A stretch of DNA of 64,000 nucleotides, taken from assembly GCA_025403435.1 (NCBI GenBank), contig CM046348.1, forward strand, positions 28,972,148 through 29,036,147, written 5' to 3'. Positions within the stretch are counted from its first letter, which is position 1, and each line of letters starts with the position of its first letter. Source of the DNA: Artocarpus heterophyllus (Eukaryota > Streptophyta > Magnoliopsida > Rosales > Moraceae). The position numbers and the translations under genes are program-made. This document shows positions 49,788 through 63,436 of the stretch, piece by piece. The notes below the pieces were generated by a model. That model was not told the origin of the DNA. It saw nothing but the letters and a program-made list of their open reading frames with translations, and made no database searches.

Positions 49788-51699
49788 TAAGATTGTTCTT
49801 AGACAGAGGCGTGAAATAACTTTAAGTGGTTTGCTAAGCTTTGAACTCAGAAGTTACGTTAAATCCATTTAGCAAAGAAATGTTCAGATTCTTTTTGCAT
49901 TTATAAATTCAAAAAAAGAAGAAAAATATCTAAAATACACCATGTGTTTTACATAAATAATACGCTTTTTTTTTAATTATGCAATTACTCAAAGCATCTC
50001 CTTTGCTTATAAAATCATACTCAAAATTCCCTTAAAATTTTAAAAAATTTCAAGATTACCCTTCCCAATCTATATTAAATTTTATTTTAAATATGATTTA
50101 GCTAAGAAATTGAATAAAATCAATTTAAAATGTTCAAATAAATATTATAATTAAGTAAAATTTTCTTTTATTTTGAGTATTTTTACCTATTTAAGATTGA
50201 TTTTATTTAGTATTTTGGTTTAAACATTTTTAATTGTATTTAGTAAAAGGTTAGAGGGTACTCTTTGTTTTTTAAAAACTTTAATTGCTTGAAAGCATAA
50301 TTTGAGTATGATTTTATTGGATGCATTTATGTAATAAGAAGGAAAAAAAATAGTATTTAAGCAAAACACATAAGGTATAATAAGGTGTTTTGGCTATGTT
50401 TCCTTTAAACATTAACATCAAGAATGCTTAACTATCCAAAAATATCACAATTTTACTGACTCCGTCCATCACGCGTTACATCAATTGAAAACCAACGTTT
50501 CACTGATGAAGTTGGTGCTTCTTAATTGTGGCCATTTTTTTACCATGCCGTGAAAGAGTCATTTTTTTTTAAATTTACCGAAATTTGGATCATTCCTTAA
50601 AAAGGCTTAAAAATGGCTAATTACTTTAAATCCCCATCTTAAATTACTAAGTTCAGTCATGGGATGAATCCAGTAAATCTTAAATTCTCTAAATTTATTA
50701 ATGGCTTTAATCGAAGGTTTTCAAGGTAAATCTGTATTCAACAAATTTGTAATTGGGTAAATCCATACCAACTTATTCAAAATTCTTCCTTTTACTCGGG
50801 AGTTTGATCAAGAGTTCTGTCACAAATTTCCACCAGGATATAGGTGTTGTTTTCAATTCTACACGTTTTTAAGGCACAAAAAATGAATTATTTTCTAAAG
50901 AGCATTTGATTAGAAAATTTGAAAACGAGACGAACAAAAAAAAAAAGTAAGCTTTTTTGAAAGAAATAGAAAATAATTGAAAGTTGTTATCTCATTTCCA
51001 TTTTCATTTTGTAAGGCATATTAATACACGTTTTAGAAATACATCCAAACATAATTTTACTTTTTTATGTCTAAAACCATTTCTCATAAAAATAATTAAA
51101 CACAAATTTAGATACAGATCCTGCATTATTCTCAAAAAATTCTCATGTCTTGGAGAGACACACGGTATATCCTAGAGGGATATACATCAAGTTTGTGACA
51201 TAAAAACTTATCACATTTTGTGTCATTAATAAAAATTGATTATAACAAAAAAAAAAAAGCAGTGTTTGTGTAAATAACCCCTCAAAGAAAATTACATGTT
51301 ATGCCGCATTTAAAAAAAATATGTTTGTATTTATTTGAATAACCCCTCAAAGAAAATTATATGTTATGCAACACTTTTAAAATATGTGTTTAATCATGTC
51401 ATATTTAAAAAAATTATGTCACATTACATTCATCTTACATATTTAAGTTGTGCTACACTTCAATATGTATGGCATTTATAAAAGAATAATAATAATAATA
51501 AGTTTTAAAAAATAGATTTTATAAAATAATAAATATATACTTAAATAGGTAGCTAGGAACCAAGCTCATAATTACCAAATACTTATGTATCCAATGAGTT
51601 TATGGCAATAAAATCCTTAATATAGCTCTGGCTCTGCAAGTCAAGTGAAGTTAGCACTTGTTATTAATTAGATATTACACCATATAAATGGGTATCATA

Positions 51700-51735
<36 letters not shown>

Positions 51736-52767
51736 TCATGTTGCTTTGTAGAAGTCAACCAATTGTGATTAAAGATATAACCTAGTGGACTACTAATACA
51801 TCATATATCACCAATTGTTCTTTTAAAAAAATGAAGTCAGCCAATTGTAATTGCAAGCATAGCCAAATGATAAATCACTCATGACACTAAAAGAGTTTAA
51901 AAAAAAAAAAGACAATTTTTAGAAAAAGGGCTTGATCAAAGTTTCATAGTGTTGGGTTTACAATTTACATGATTGAAATATAAAAGAAATAATTATACAA
52001 TTGCCTATCACTAATAGCCTATTACACAAAGATTATATAGAAAAGAAATGTTGATGAAGAAGCATGGCTATTATACAGCTCATGAATGTAGACTCTAATT
52101 TCCTGTTATGTCCTGAAAATAGGGGACACAACCCAGTTCTTGGTGCCGTAACTTACCATGCAAAATTTACGAAATCGTAATCGTCTGATACCAAATTTCT
52201 CAGGTATTTCAGATTTAGATTATTTAAATCCGGGTTATTTTTTGTTAAATTTTAATTAGTTTTGTCATCTGTTTTTGGTACACGACATTTCCTTATTATA
52301 GACTCCATAGTTCATAGTAGAGCGTAGCATTCAAATGAAGAAAGAAGTGATCAGCTAATTAAACCGTAATATGTGGCAACTCTTATTGGATCCTCCTTTT
52401 TTTTCTACAATTACTAATATTTTACCATTGGATCGTCTTTATATAAATCATATTCGTATTTATATTCCATTTTCCACGCACGGATTATGATTTCACACTC
52501 AAAATCGAGTTGTGGTCCTTGAGCTACCAATCTTATTCTCATGGGACCTAATTGACTTGACTTGCAGAATTCTTTCGTAAACTTTTATCAGTTCAATTAC
52601 CCCAATATCAAGATGAAGCAACGGTTTGATCCAGGCTTCCAACAAAAATGGTGGGCCATGGAGTTCAAAGAATAGAAAGAGCAAGCAACATAGAGAGAAA
52701 ACCAACCCATACAAAAGAAAACTCATGTTATATTATATTATATTATATACTCTACCTGGAATTTAAC
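49788..52767. other. Intergenic, AT-rich, repeats only
   Basis: No gene supported. It contains the MITE-like repeat at 51280-51530 (copy 2 of 40128-40290), a ~66-bp tandem duplication ('ataacccctcaaagaaaatta', 51274 and 51343), and a (TA)n(TG)n microsatellite at 51700-51735. Confidence 0.5.
51280..51530. repeat. MITE-like repeat, copy 2
   Basis: Same ordered motifs as 40128-40290, with an added internal tandem duplication. Ends undetermined. Confidence 0.45.
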
Positions 52768-55384
52768 TGTAACACCCTTATGTGGGGGTTAACAGTATTG
52801 AATAATTAAAAATAAACTTAAATTCAATATCATTCAAAGCAATAAAACAGTACCCATAGGTCTTTAAAAATAAACAGAAAATAAATTTAAATACAAACCA
52901 TAATTTTAGTGTAGTACTAAATATTTAAAATACAGTCATCATCAACATAATATATTTCCCAAATAACTTAACATAGCCATAACAAAAGTAATACATATCT
53001 TACATGATCTAGATAATTTACAAATAAATAAAGATTTTCCAATACGAAACCAATAGTGTTGATGCCTATTCCTCGTCGGACAGGTTACACTGAATTCCAC
53101 ATGAGAGATGTCAATATAATAGGGATAAGCATCGACATGCCAATAGGGAAAACCATTACTTACCTTAAAGTTTTATTCATTACCGCATTAAATCTGCATG
53201 GTTAGTTAGTTTTCATCATTATCCAGATTATGAGATTTATTATGATCATATTCCGTAGATACCATAGTTAATCATTACCGAGTTTCATACATATACATAT
53301 ATATAAATATTACAATTTATCATTATTCCTAGATATCCACGTTTAATAAAGCATCACTTAACTCATCGAAACCAAAATGGGCACGCTTGACCATCCTCCA
53401 AACATTCCAAGGGTATTCAGATGAGGGGACATCAAGCCCCGAGTCCTCACAAAGTCGATCATGTACAATGCGTTCTGGGATTTTCGACCTAAGGGAGCGT
53501 CATCACCTCCCCTCTATTTTACCTTTTAGGATATTCGTGTCCAATGACGTAACCACTGCCCTTTTCACGTTTCACCATTCCTCTATAATCGATCATTATT
53601 TATAGAGTTAGTTTTCCTAACCATACTTCTCAATTTACAACAACATGTGTCAAATCATTATGTTTTCTCGTTATACAATACAGGACGAGTTTCGCATCAT
53701 TGTGTTAAGGTATAATCATATACATTCAAAATATCATATACATATCTTGCAACATAAAACAACCAAATTTTAATTTATCAAAACCTCACAAAAGATGAGT
53801 AATAAAATCTCTACCTTCTGAGCTTATCAACAATCTTTTGATCTGGGAATCAATTAACTTTAGCTCCAGACACCCTTGATCCTAAGGTGTGCATAAGGAT
53901 AATTAAAACTAAAGCACAACATACAACCACATTCATAAATAAATCATGTGTAAATCCATCTCACTAGTGTGCCATTAAAGTTTTTATGCAATTTCTTTTT
54001 GAATATCAAAGTAAACAACATTTATCTTAAACACAATATCAAATATATACAAGTAATCTATATGCTTTAGTCTCTAATAAGATTCATAATCACTTAGGAT
54101 AGTGTTGGAAAGGTTGCAAGACATTAAGGGATTAGCAGGTGAGCAAAGTTGGGTTCTTGGTTCAGGTTAGCAGCTAGTATACTATAGCAAACTAGCGGTA
54201 TACTTTTGCAAAAATGGTAGGTTCACTATCTACAATTAGCACACGGGTTAATGGTGGTTTACTTAAGGTAAATGGGCGGTATACTGCCACTGGCATGTTT
54301 ACTAGTTTCCAATCTAAATATTGAAAAATTCATAGAAAATAAAATACAACTCCTATTTAGGCTCATGATAGCTCGTTGGAAAACTTAGGATGTTAACTTT
54401 TTAAATATGCAAATTTACAGAATTCATTTTTATTTAACCCCAGAACTTCAAGAAAGAGCCACTGCCTATAAAGGTACTACAAAGTTTATGGAATACCAAG
54501 TTTCCCTTAACACCAAATCATATTAACCTTGTACAAAATCTCAAAACCATATCAAAATATGTAGTATGCATTATATACTCATAATAAACATATTCCTATG
54601 GATTTTTATGGCAATATCATCATCAAAACATATTCCAAACATTTCTTGCAGATAAGGGTGAAAACATGGTTATATCAAACTTTCTCATTCAAAGTTTTGG
54701 AAATCTTTTTCATACATCAATCAAATCCGAGATGAACCTTTGGAATATGTTTCTAACATGCATATGGAACTACTTTAACAATATAACCTCTATTTACAAC
54801 ATATACACTTAGATTTTTTTTATACATATGTACCAAGATAGCAACAAGACATATACATATCTAATTCTCGTAAAAACTCAGGTTCAAGAACTCAATTTGG
54901 GCAAATTTTGGGGTATAAAAACTTTACAAATAAAAGGTTAAATTTGTTCATAAAATACTAATCTTGGATTATAGCTAAATGGAGGCTTCAAAATTGTTCT
55001 CTTGACGTCAAATATGGCTATAAAGATGGCTGTTTTGGAAGAGTTTTGCTATGTGTGTTATTTCTATGAGAGTGAGGAGAACAGAAAGTGGGAGATGTGA
55101 GGAAGAGACAGGGAGGAGCTAAATACAATGAAGACAATTATTCAGGGAGACGAGTTTGAGCATATCACAACAGAGTTAGTAGAAAAATCAAAGAAGTAGT
55201 TAGAGTAATTTATTTCCTTGTCTTCTCTAGAGACTTTAGTAAGAAAATGCCAAAGCGGCATTTTCATAAATACATGGAACGTCCAAGGACAATTTATAAT
55301 TTTAGATACAAGCAAAATTTTTAATTGCCACATTTTATACATCAAATTTTATAAATCATACCCGTAAATATAACGGGTATTGCA
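52768..55384 (-). repeat. 3' LTR of the gypsy element
   Basis: 2617 bp, on the minus strand TGCAATACCCGTT...GGGTGTTACA. It is preceded by the polypurine tract (TAAAGAAGGGGAGAGC) at 55385-55400. The part at 53090-53600 aligns with 21350-21840 of the other element's LTR. A cluster of 'gcggtatac'-type repeats lies at 54170-54290. Confidence 0.85.
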
Positions 55385-55400
55385 GCTCTCCCCTTCTTTA

Positions 55401-56790
55401 AAAAAAATTGTCCTTGAAATTTCCTATAACTTTAACAAAATTAAAACAAATATGAATATTTTTCTATCATCTCAGACTGAAGTTCCCATGTAGCTTCCTC
55501 TATATCATGATATTGCCACATCGTTTTCACCGGAGGAATTTCACGACGACGTAATATTTTTACTTCATGATCCAGTATTTGAATTGGAATTTTCTCATAG
55601 GTCGTATCTCCCTAAATTGGTACATCTGTCCATATGATCACATGTGAATGTTTAGGTTTATATTTTCTCAACATCAATACATGGAACACGTTATGTACAT
55701 GAGACAATTGTGGCGGTAAATCTAAACGATATGCCAACGTTTCAATTTGTTCTACAATCTCCAACGGTCCTGTATACCTTGGTGCTAACTTTCCTTTAAC
55801 ACCAAATTGAGATACACCATGTTTTGGCTTTACCTTAAAAAACACAAAGTCTTCAACCGTGAACTCTAAAGGTCATCTCCTTTTATCCGCATAGCTCTTC
55901 TGTCGACTTTGAGCTGTCTTAAGATGTTCATGAATAATCCGAATCTTGTCTGTTGTTTCTCTCATAAACTAAGGCCCAAGTTCAAGACGTTCTTCCTTTT
56001 CAGCCCAACATAATGAAGATCTATAAGGCCTACCATATAAAGCGTCATATGGAGCCATTTTAATACTCGCTTGATAACTGTTATTGTATACGAACTCAAC
56101 ATATGGCAACTGTGCAGCCCAACTAGTTCCAGAGTCCAGCACGCAAGCCCAAAGTATATCCGTAAGAATCTGAATGACACGTTTAGATTGTCCATCTGTT
56201 TGAGGATGAAAAGCTGTACTAAAATTTAGTTGAGTTCCTAAAGCTTTCTGCAATCCTCTTTAAAATTTGATGTAAAACATGTATCCCTATCGGAAACGAT
56301 CGACATTAGTACTCCATGCAATGTCACTATCTTTTCCACATAAAATTGGCATAACTTTGAGACATTTTAACTAGTTCTAATTGGTATAAAAGTAAGTTGT
56401 TTTTTGTCAAAAGGTTTACAATTACCTAAACGGCATCATGTCACATTTGAGTCTTAGGAAATCCAGTTACGAAATCCATCGTCACATGATCCCACTTTCA
56501 TTCTGGGATAGGTAGGCTCCTTAACTCACCTCTAGGCTTTTGATGTTCTACCTTGACCTTGTGACACATCATGCATCTAGAGACAAAAGTTACTACATCT
56601 TGTTTCATTCCTCGCCACCGGGTATAGTCATTTCAGATCTATATACATTTTAGAGCTTCCATGATGAATAGCAAACTTTGAACGGTGTGCTTCATCCAAC
56701 ACTGCATGTCTGAGGTAAGGATCCTTTGGAACAACCAATCTCCCTTTGTAAAGTAGGAACCCTTCTAGCTTAATCTGCTATCCATCCAAC
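55401..56790 (-). pseudogene. Gypsy integrase C-terminal half and chromodomain-like tail
   Basis: The integrase core end STAFHPQTDGQSKRVIQIL with WAAQLPYVEFVYN and PYDALYGRP is at 56253-55969. Next comes the GPLEIVEQIETLAYRLDLP / HNVFHVLMLRKYKP segment at 55845-55640. Then HEVKILRRREIPPVKTMWQ and EEATWE (about 55600-55450), the short chromodomain-like tail of Tekay-type chromoviruses. The zinc-binding and core part (56280-56790) is badly broken. Several stops and shifts are present. Confidence 0.8.
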
Positions 56791-56799
56791 TGTTCACTA

Positions 56800-57540
56800 T
56801 TTTGTATTTGTTCTCAGACCATACGTAATCCTTCATCATGACATTGTCCTTGTTTTACTTGCTGGATTAACGTAGAAGTTGCTATCACATTGAATAGGAA
56901 AGCTCTTTCATTATCTTCATAATATTGCAAATTAAATTCGGTGATAGTGATTGCTCGCTTCCAGTCCTCCAATGCTAGACTGGCCATGATTTCGTTGTTC
57001 TTACGACTTAGAGCATCCGCCACCACATTTGTTTTTCTAGGGTGGTATTGAAAGTTAAAGTCGTAATCCACCTTGTATTCAATCCATCTCTGTTGTCTTA
57101 GGTTGAGATCTTTTTGAGTAAATAAATACTTTAAACTTTGATGATCTATATAGTGCTCGAACCTTACGCCATATAGCTAACATCTCTAAATCGTAAGTGT
57201 GAAAACCATAGCAACTAACTCAAGATTATGTGTGGGGTAGTTCCTCTTATGGGGCTTCAGTTGGCGTGAGGCATAGGCAACTATTCTTTCATGCTGCATG
57301 AGCATACAACCCAAACCATTTTCCGAAGCGTCAGTGTACGTAGTGTAAGGCTCCTCGTTGTTAGGTATGATAAGCACAGGTGCACTAGTGAGTCTTTGCT
57401 TCAGTTCCACGAATGCTTCTTCACATTTATCATCCCACACGAACTTGACATTCTTCCTTGTGAGTCTTGTCAATGGAGAAGCAATCTTTGAAAAGTTTTC
57501 CATAAAGCGATGATAGTATCCAGCTAATCTAAGGAAACTT
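56800..57540 (-). pseudogene. Gypsy RNase H
   Basis: [18 protein letters not shown] and [15 protein letters not shown] (57400-57190) supply the D and E of the active site. [20 protein letters not shown] and SRK at 57065-57000 give the terminal D. A stop separates the two halves. Confidence 0.85.
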
Positions 57541-58289
57541 TAGATCTCTGACATGTTCTTGGGTGGTCCCCACTTTAGCACTACTTCAATCTTGGAAGGG
57601 TCCATTGAAATGCCTTCTTTAGAGACAACGTGTCGTAGGAACTTGACCTTTGTCATTCAGAAGTCATATTTCTCTCTCTTTGCATAGAGACCGTGTTCTC
57701 TTAACATCTGTAGAGCAATCCTCAAATGTTCAATGTGCTCTTCTTTGGTTTTGGAATTGATCAGGACATCATCTATGAAGACAATGATAAACTGATGTAA
57801 GTACGGTCGAAAGACATGATTCATCAAGTCCATAAAAGCCGCTGGTGCATTGGTCAATCCAAAAGGCATGACGAGGAATTCAAAGTGACCATTGCGAGTC
57901 TGGAAAGCTGTCTTTAGAATATCCTCTTCCCTTATCTTCAGTTGGTGATATCCAGATCATAAGTCAATCTTTGAGAAATATCGAGATCTTCCCAACTGAT
58001 CAAGCAACTCATCAATTTGAGGCAGAGGATACTTGTTCTTGATAGTCAATCGATTAAGCTGGTGATAATAGACACAGAGCCTCAATGATCCATTGTGTTT
58101 CTTCATAAATAACACTAGAGCCCCCCAAGGTGACATACTTGGTCGAATAAATCCTTTCTCCAATAGTTCATCCAACTACTTCTTTAATTCCACCTTCTCA
58201 GCAGGTGCCATCCAGTACGGAGCAATAGAAACATGCACTGCTCCTAGAATTAAGTCGATGACAAACTCGATTTCTCTATTAGGCAGAAG
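57541..58289 (-). pseudogene. Gypsy reverse transcriptase
   Basis: RT blocks in order: [65 protein letters not shown], and the catalytic FIDDVL (YVDD-type box) near 57765. Stops occur after FSKIDL and after KREKYDF. It would copy the element RNA into DNA in the cytoplasm. Confidence 0.9.
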
Positions 58290-61200
58290 TGTAACGCCCC
58301 CTTACAGATGTCACAGATATCATTACATTCATTCTTGTTACTGTTATACAAGATAAACTATTTAAATAAAAACATAATTTAGAAAACATACCCAGGATCC
58401 ATGCATACATTTTTTTTTAAAGTTACTTAATCATAAACATCCTTTAAATAGTTTACCAATACCATAGTAAATTAAATTAACTTTTTAAAACATCTTTAAA
58501 TTCCACATACATAGTTCGGCAGGCTGAACTTGAGACTTCGACAGGCCAAACTCAATCGGTAGACCGATGTTCAACCATCAGCAGGCCGCCCGAGGCTCTG
58601 CAAACCAGGGTTATAAAAATCATTAAGATCGGCAGGCCGATCCATTCATCGACAGTCCGACCAATAATGGTCGACAGGTCGGTCGACTGTCAAAATCCAA
58701 TTTCTTAAAACAAATCTCAATAATTTAAATGCGGAAAACATATGATAAAACTATAAAGTTAAAGAGTCATAGTTCCAATCTTTAAAATTTAACAATTAAA
58801 CATACCCAAAATTATAAAATATAGTTCATATCTTTTAAAATTTCTTTCTTGGCATCCTTCCATTTGCAATCCATCGTTCATAATTCACACCCTCATCTTT
58901 GTCCTCCGTCTAGTCCAAAAATTTGTTACCCTTATCTGCAACATGATATAAAACTAAATTAGCAAACGCTTAGTAAGTACATTTCATATCTCACAAGTAA
59001 AAACAATTTCATGAACATCATCATCATATACATTTCATAGTAGTGCATCAAGCATAATTTCGTAGGGAACATATCTTTCATCATATTATCCATATTAAAA
59101 CTTTGTTCATTTTATCTTAAGGGCCCAAGTATTGCATCATAGTCATCATTGTAGGTGCGCCGTCATGAGAGGAGAATGGTAGCTAATCCTAAACCAAACA
59201 TGACATCTTAACATATCATAGCATAACATTAGTGTGCAACACTTATTTAGGTGATACAAACATATATATATACTTTTATACTTTGAAACATGTTATCATC
59301 AAATATGCATAACTTTTGAACATCAAATCTTTCATAAGTAACTTAAAAATGAAATCATCATAGAGTCATCATAAATATCATCATGAACATAATTTCAAAC
59401 CTTTATAAAACATATCATGTTGTAGGTGAGAATGTACTTACTTGTATCACTTACTTAACCTTAATTTATCGGTGACGACGCCACGGTCTCGATGTGCTCA
59501 CTTCGTATTATGTTCATGTCATACATTCATAAAAAAATGGCAATTAACATATATATTTTTTAATGAATTAATCACCACAACATAACATCCATTACCATAT
59601 ATCATCACACGTACATTCATCTCTTGAAACATAAATTTATAACATGTTTCATTAACCATAAATCATTAGAACAAAACTATCAACACAAACATTTTCTGAC
59701 CTCCATGAATTCTCAATTCAATAACTCAACATTCACATACAATTTAGGCGCCAAACTTGGCAGGAACCAAAATAATACATAAACATATTATCATGATTTT
59801 TTCTTAGTCATAAAAAATACATTTAATATCAAAAACTAGTCATACATATCAAAACATGAAATCTGCCAGCAATAGTTAGGCAGTGAACAACTCTAAACTC
59901 AGGTTCGATTATCATATTTTGATGTTGTAGAAAAATCCATAAAAATTAACACATATAATAGTCACATAGAACTATAACATATCCAAAAATTGGCTTAAAA
60001 AAAAATCAGAGTATGTCAAAATACACATTTGAAATCAATAGTAAAACTAACTTTAGGTTTGATAGGCAGTGAGTATTCTTTGGAAAACATTTTCAAACAA
60101 TTAAATTAAAATTACTTAGCCTCCAAAATTTTAATGACAACCTCTTATCATCTAAATACAGTACCCACAAAAATTCCCATCAACAAATAAAATCATTTGT
60201 TCATACAAAAACATCACACAACGAAAAAATTCCAACAATTCACTGATAGAACAAACACTGAACCTAACCTTATGAAAATTCAATAATGCATAAAATATTC
60301 ATCTAATCATCACCAAAATTTCCAGTCCATAACTTTACATATTCATGAACATATTTGCCAAATTTCGTGAAAAATAATATTCATTTGCATTATGAACAAA
60401 ACCTATATTTTGTGCAACACAACTAATCAACAACAATTTTTCAGTGAGTGGCAGAGAAAAGAAAATTCATAACTTAACATAGAAAAATCCAACTATCACG
60501 AAATTTGGAGGAACGTCACATTACACATCCTTGAACACCATATTAAAATTTCAGGACAAACAGAAATTCCTAGTCAAAGATATAGTAGTCGGATTAAGAA
60601 GGAGAAATACATTTCAGAAATACAAAAAAAAAATGAGTTCTTACCTTGAACAATTTTCTTCTCAACCTCCTTGAATTAACGCCAGAGGAATTTTAATATT
60701 TCATACAAATAATAGCAAGGGAATTTGAGAGGGAGACAAAGAAGAAAATCACGAAGAGGAGTAAGTAAGAGAGAGAAAACGTCTAAGAAAAATATATAGA
60801 GAGAGAGAGCGTTAACGTGAAAATGAAAATAACGTGCAAGATGAGACTTATCCTCTCTTTTTTTTTTTAGGAAATTGTGATTAATTGGAGGCAAATTTCA
60901 CATGGAATTAGAGGGGATTTAGGGAAAGTTAAGAAATTAGCTCTTACTTACCATATATCAACTCTTAAAAATAGGAAACCTTATCAATTAAATTCAATCA
61001 ATCAAAAAGTCAAATATTTTATTTCCTTAAATAAGGAATTTATTCCAAAAATATGCCAATCAATCATCATCATTGTCACAAATTTTGAGTGATTTTTGCT
61101 GATTGTTCGTCAGTAGTCTTCGGCCTGCCGATGAAGTTCCATCAGCCCGTCGTTTAGTGAGGGACAATTCGGCCTGCCAAACTTGAAGGTTCGGCCTGCC

Positions 61201-61426
61201 GAATATTAGAGCTTACCAAAACATTAATTTATTACAGAAATTATAATTAAACATACAACATAATTATCATGACCACTTGAGTACATTAATTTCACGTGAT
61301 CGTCACCTGTCATAACACTTAAAATAAGGTAGTCAGTGACAATAATATCATAAGTCAATAAGGAGATTACTTAACGTCGTTACTAATATGACATAATCTG
61401 TTTCATGAAAATCGGCGGGTGTTACA
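58290..61426 (-). repeat. Solo LTR inserted in the gypsy pol region
   Basis: 3137 bp bounded by TGTAACGCCC and GGGTGTTACA. On the minus strand it starts TGTAACACCCG and ends GGGGGCGTTACA, the same end type as the other gypsy LTRs here. Flanks are AGAAG (58285-58289) and GGAAG (61427-61431), a 5-bp duplication with one mismatch. The host pol reading continues across it (LDELPELP to REIEFVIDL). ORFs within are not genes. TCGGCAGGCCGA-type repeats lie at both ends. Confidence 0.8.
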
Positions 61427-61431
61427 GGAAG

Positions 61432-62060
61432 TTCGGGCAATTCATCTAGAAAAACATCTAGAAATTCGTCCACCACAGTAGTGTGAGAGGATGGGTCACT
61501 CCTCTTTAGTTCTCACTTCAAAGCAAAGATCATCCCAAGATTAGTGAAATTCCTTTGTCCTCCAATGCAAGTCTTTAGCACAAAAGCCGGCGTCACTGCC
61601 TCTGTCCTTGCTTGAAATTCAATTGCTTGACCATTCTTGGTGAACAATGAGACACGTTTTTTATGACAATCTACTACTACCTGATATCTATCTAACCAAT
61701 CCATTCCTAATATTACATTAAACTTCCTCATGGTAATTACATATAGGTCAGCTGATAACTTATGTTCTCCTATAATAATACATACTGATTTACAAATTAT
61801 GGAAGCTTAAGCTACTCCACCTATTGGTGTAGTAAGGGTTAGTGGTGAACTATATGTCTCAGTTTCTAATTGCAGTATGTAAGCAAATAACATAGATATA
61901 AATGAATGAGTGGCACCAGTGTCAAACAATACATGAGCCCAAGAATGAGACAAATGAATCATACTGCCTACAACGGAGTGATCAACCTGTTGTGCTTGTC
62001 CAGCTATAGCCGTAACTGCATAAGCTTGAGCTAGTGCTTTCCCCTAATCACTCTTTCCTT
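61432..62060 (-). pseudogene. Gypsy aspartic protease region
   Basis: LFDTGATHSFIS (about 61926-61893) is the protease active site, followed by VITMRKFNVILGMDWLDRYQ at 61740-61680 and the linker to RT (VVDEFLDVF..LPELP). At least one stop lies between the two motifs. Confidence 0.85.
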
Positions 62061-62189
62061 GGTTCTTTTGGCTACTACTTGCATTATTATTATCATTCCT
62101 CGTAGGGAAATATGGTCTTTGATTCATTGAACCCGGAGGCATCAGTTGAAAATTCTGATTGGCATAGAAATTAGAGCCCTATGGCCACT

Positions 62190-63166
62190 GTTGGTAGTTG
62201 TATTGGGGTTGGAACCCTCAAGGTTAAATACTAAAACTTAGGAAGCTGGAGCATTTTTTGGGGTGCTCCTCGATTTTGACACCCTCCCCATACAGTGGAG
62301 CCAAAATGACTTCCTTGCAGTCTTGGGGCACAAGATGATGGTGCAGGGTGGTTAAGGCAATTTCTTCTCAGATGTCCCACTTGTCCACAGTTATGACAAG
62401 CATACGGTTAGGAACGACTGCTACCAGAAGATCCACCATCAATAGTTACTCCACTATGCTGAGTGACCTGCCCTTGTGACTTTTCCTTTTTGCTTATCTT
62501 CTTTTGACGCCCATTAGAACCCTTGTACTCTCCATAGGAGTTATTCAGTTCTGTCTCTGCCTGCTAGGCCACAACTACATGTTCAAGAAAGTCTGTTGAT
62601 GGGACAACAGCTATCATTTGTCTAATTTTTGGTCTAAAATTGTTCCTAAACTTCTTGCACCTCGCTATTGGATCCGATACAACTCCAAGATTCTAGCGAG
62701 ACAATTCTATAAATCATGCATGATATTCAGCTACTAGCATATCTCCTTGCACCAAGTTTTCAAATTCTCACATTATTGCTTGCTTATAGCTTTGGGGAAT
62801 ATAAGTATTGCGAAATATGGTCTTGAACTGCTCCCATGTGAAGTTCAGTACATCATAGTCATCTTTCTACAGATCTCACCATTCTTTAGCTTTACCCTCA
62901 AATATACATGTTGAAAAGCCAGCCCAATACTCCTGTGGGATCCTCAAGTTATCCAACTTCTTTTTGACCGCCTTAAGCCATTGTTCCGCTACGACAAGAT
63001 TAGGTTCTCCACTAAATGCAGGGAGTTTCTGCTTCATAAATTCCTTCAGTAGCGTTAAATGCCGTTGCTCGGGATCACGAGCCTTTGCTCGCCTTTGTAT
63101 ATTTTGCAAGACTTGAAGAATTTGTCCCAGATTATCTACTTCTAATGCAGTTGGTTGAGGCTGCAT
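62190..63166 (-). pseudogene. Gypsy gag with CCHC knuckle
   Basis: Starts MQPQPTALEV at 63166; LLKEFMKQKLPAFSGEPNL and AEQWLKAVKK are typical plant gypsy Gag, with FTWEQFKTIFRNTYIPQSY following. The zinc knuckle CHNCGQVGHLRRNC lies at 62357-62398. At least six in-frame stops are present, mostly TAG or TGA in places where TGG, CAG or CGA would fit, as expected from decay of methylated cytosines. Confidence 0.85.
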
Positions 63167-63416
63167 GCTTGTCTAGGTTGCTCAACTCCTTGAGCTTGTT
63201 CCACTGGCTCAGGTTGCTCAACTTCTTGAGCGTATTCAACTGGTTGTGACTACTCAGACAATTGTACTTGATGTCTTAGCGGCATAGTTTCTATTGGCTA
63301 TGTAAATTTAACCAGGATTAGTATCCAATAATGAAGACATTAACACTTAATTTTAAAACCATTTCAAAATATTGAATTTTAAGGTGGTCCTACACCCCCT
63401 AGGTTAATCGAACCTA

Positions 63417-63429
63417 GGCTCTTATACCA
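63417..63429 (-). other. Gypsy primer binding site
   Basis: On the minus strand TGGTATAAGAGCC follows the LTR end directly and differs from TGGTATCAGAGCC of the LOG-carrying element by one base. The next 20 bases are also shared. Confidence 0.8.
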
Positions 63430-63436
63430 AAAATTC

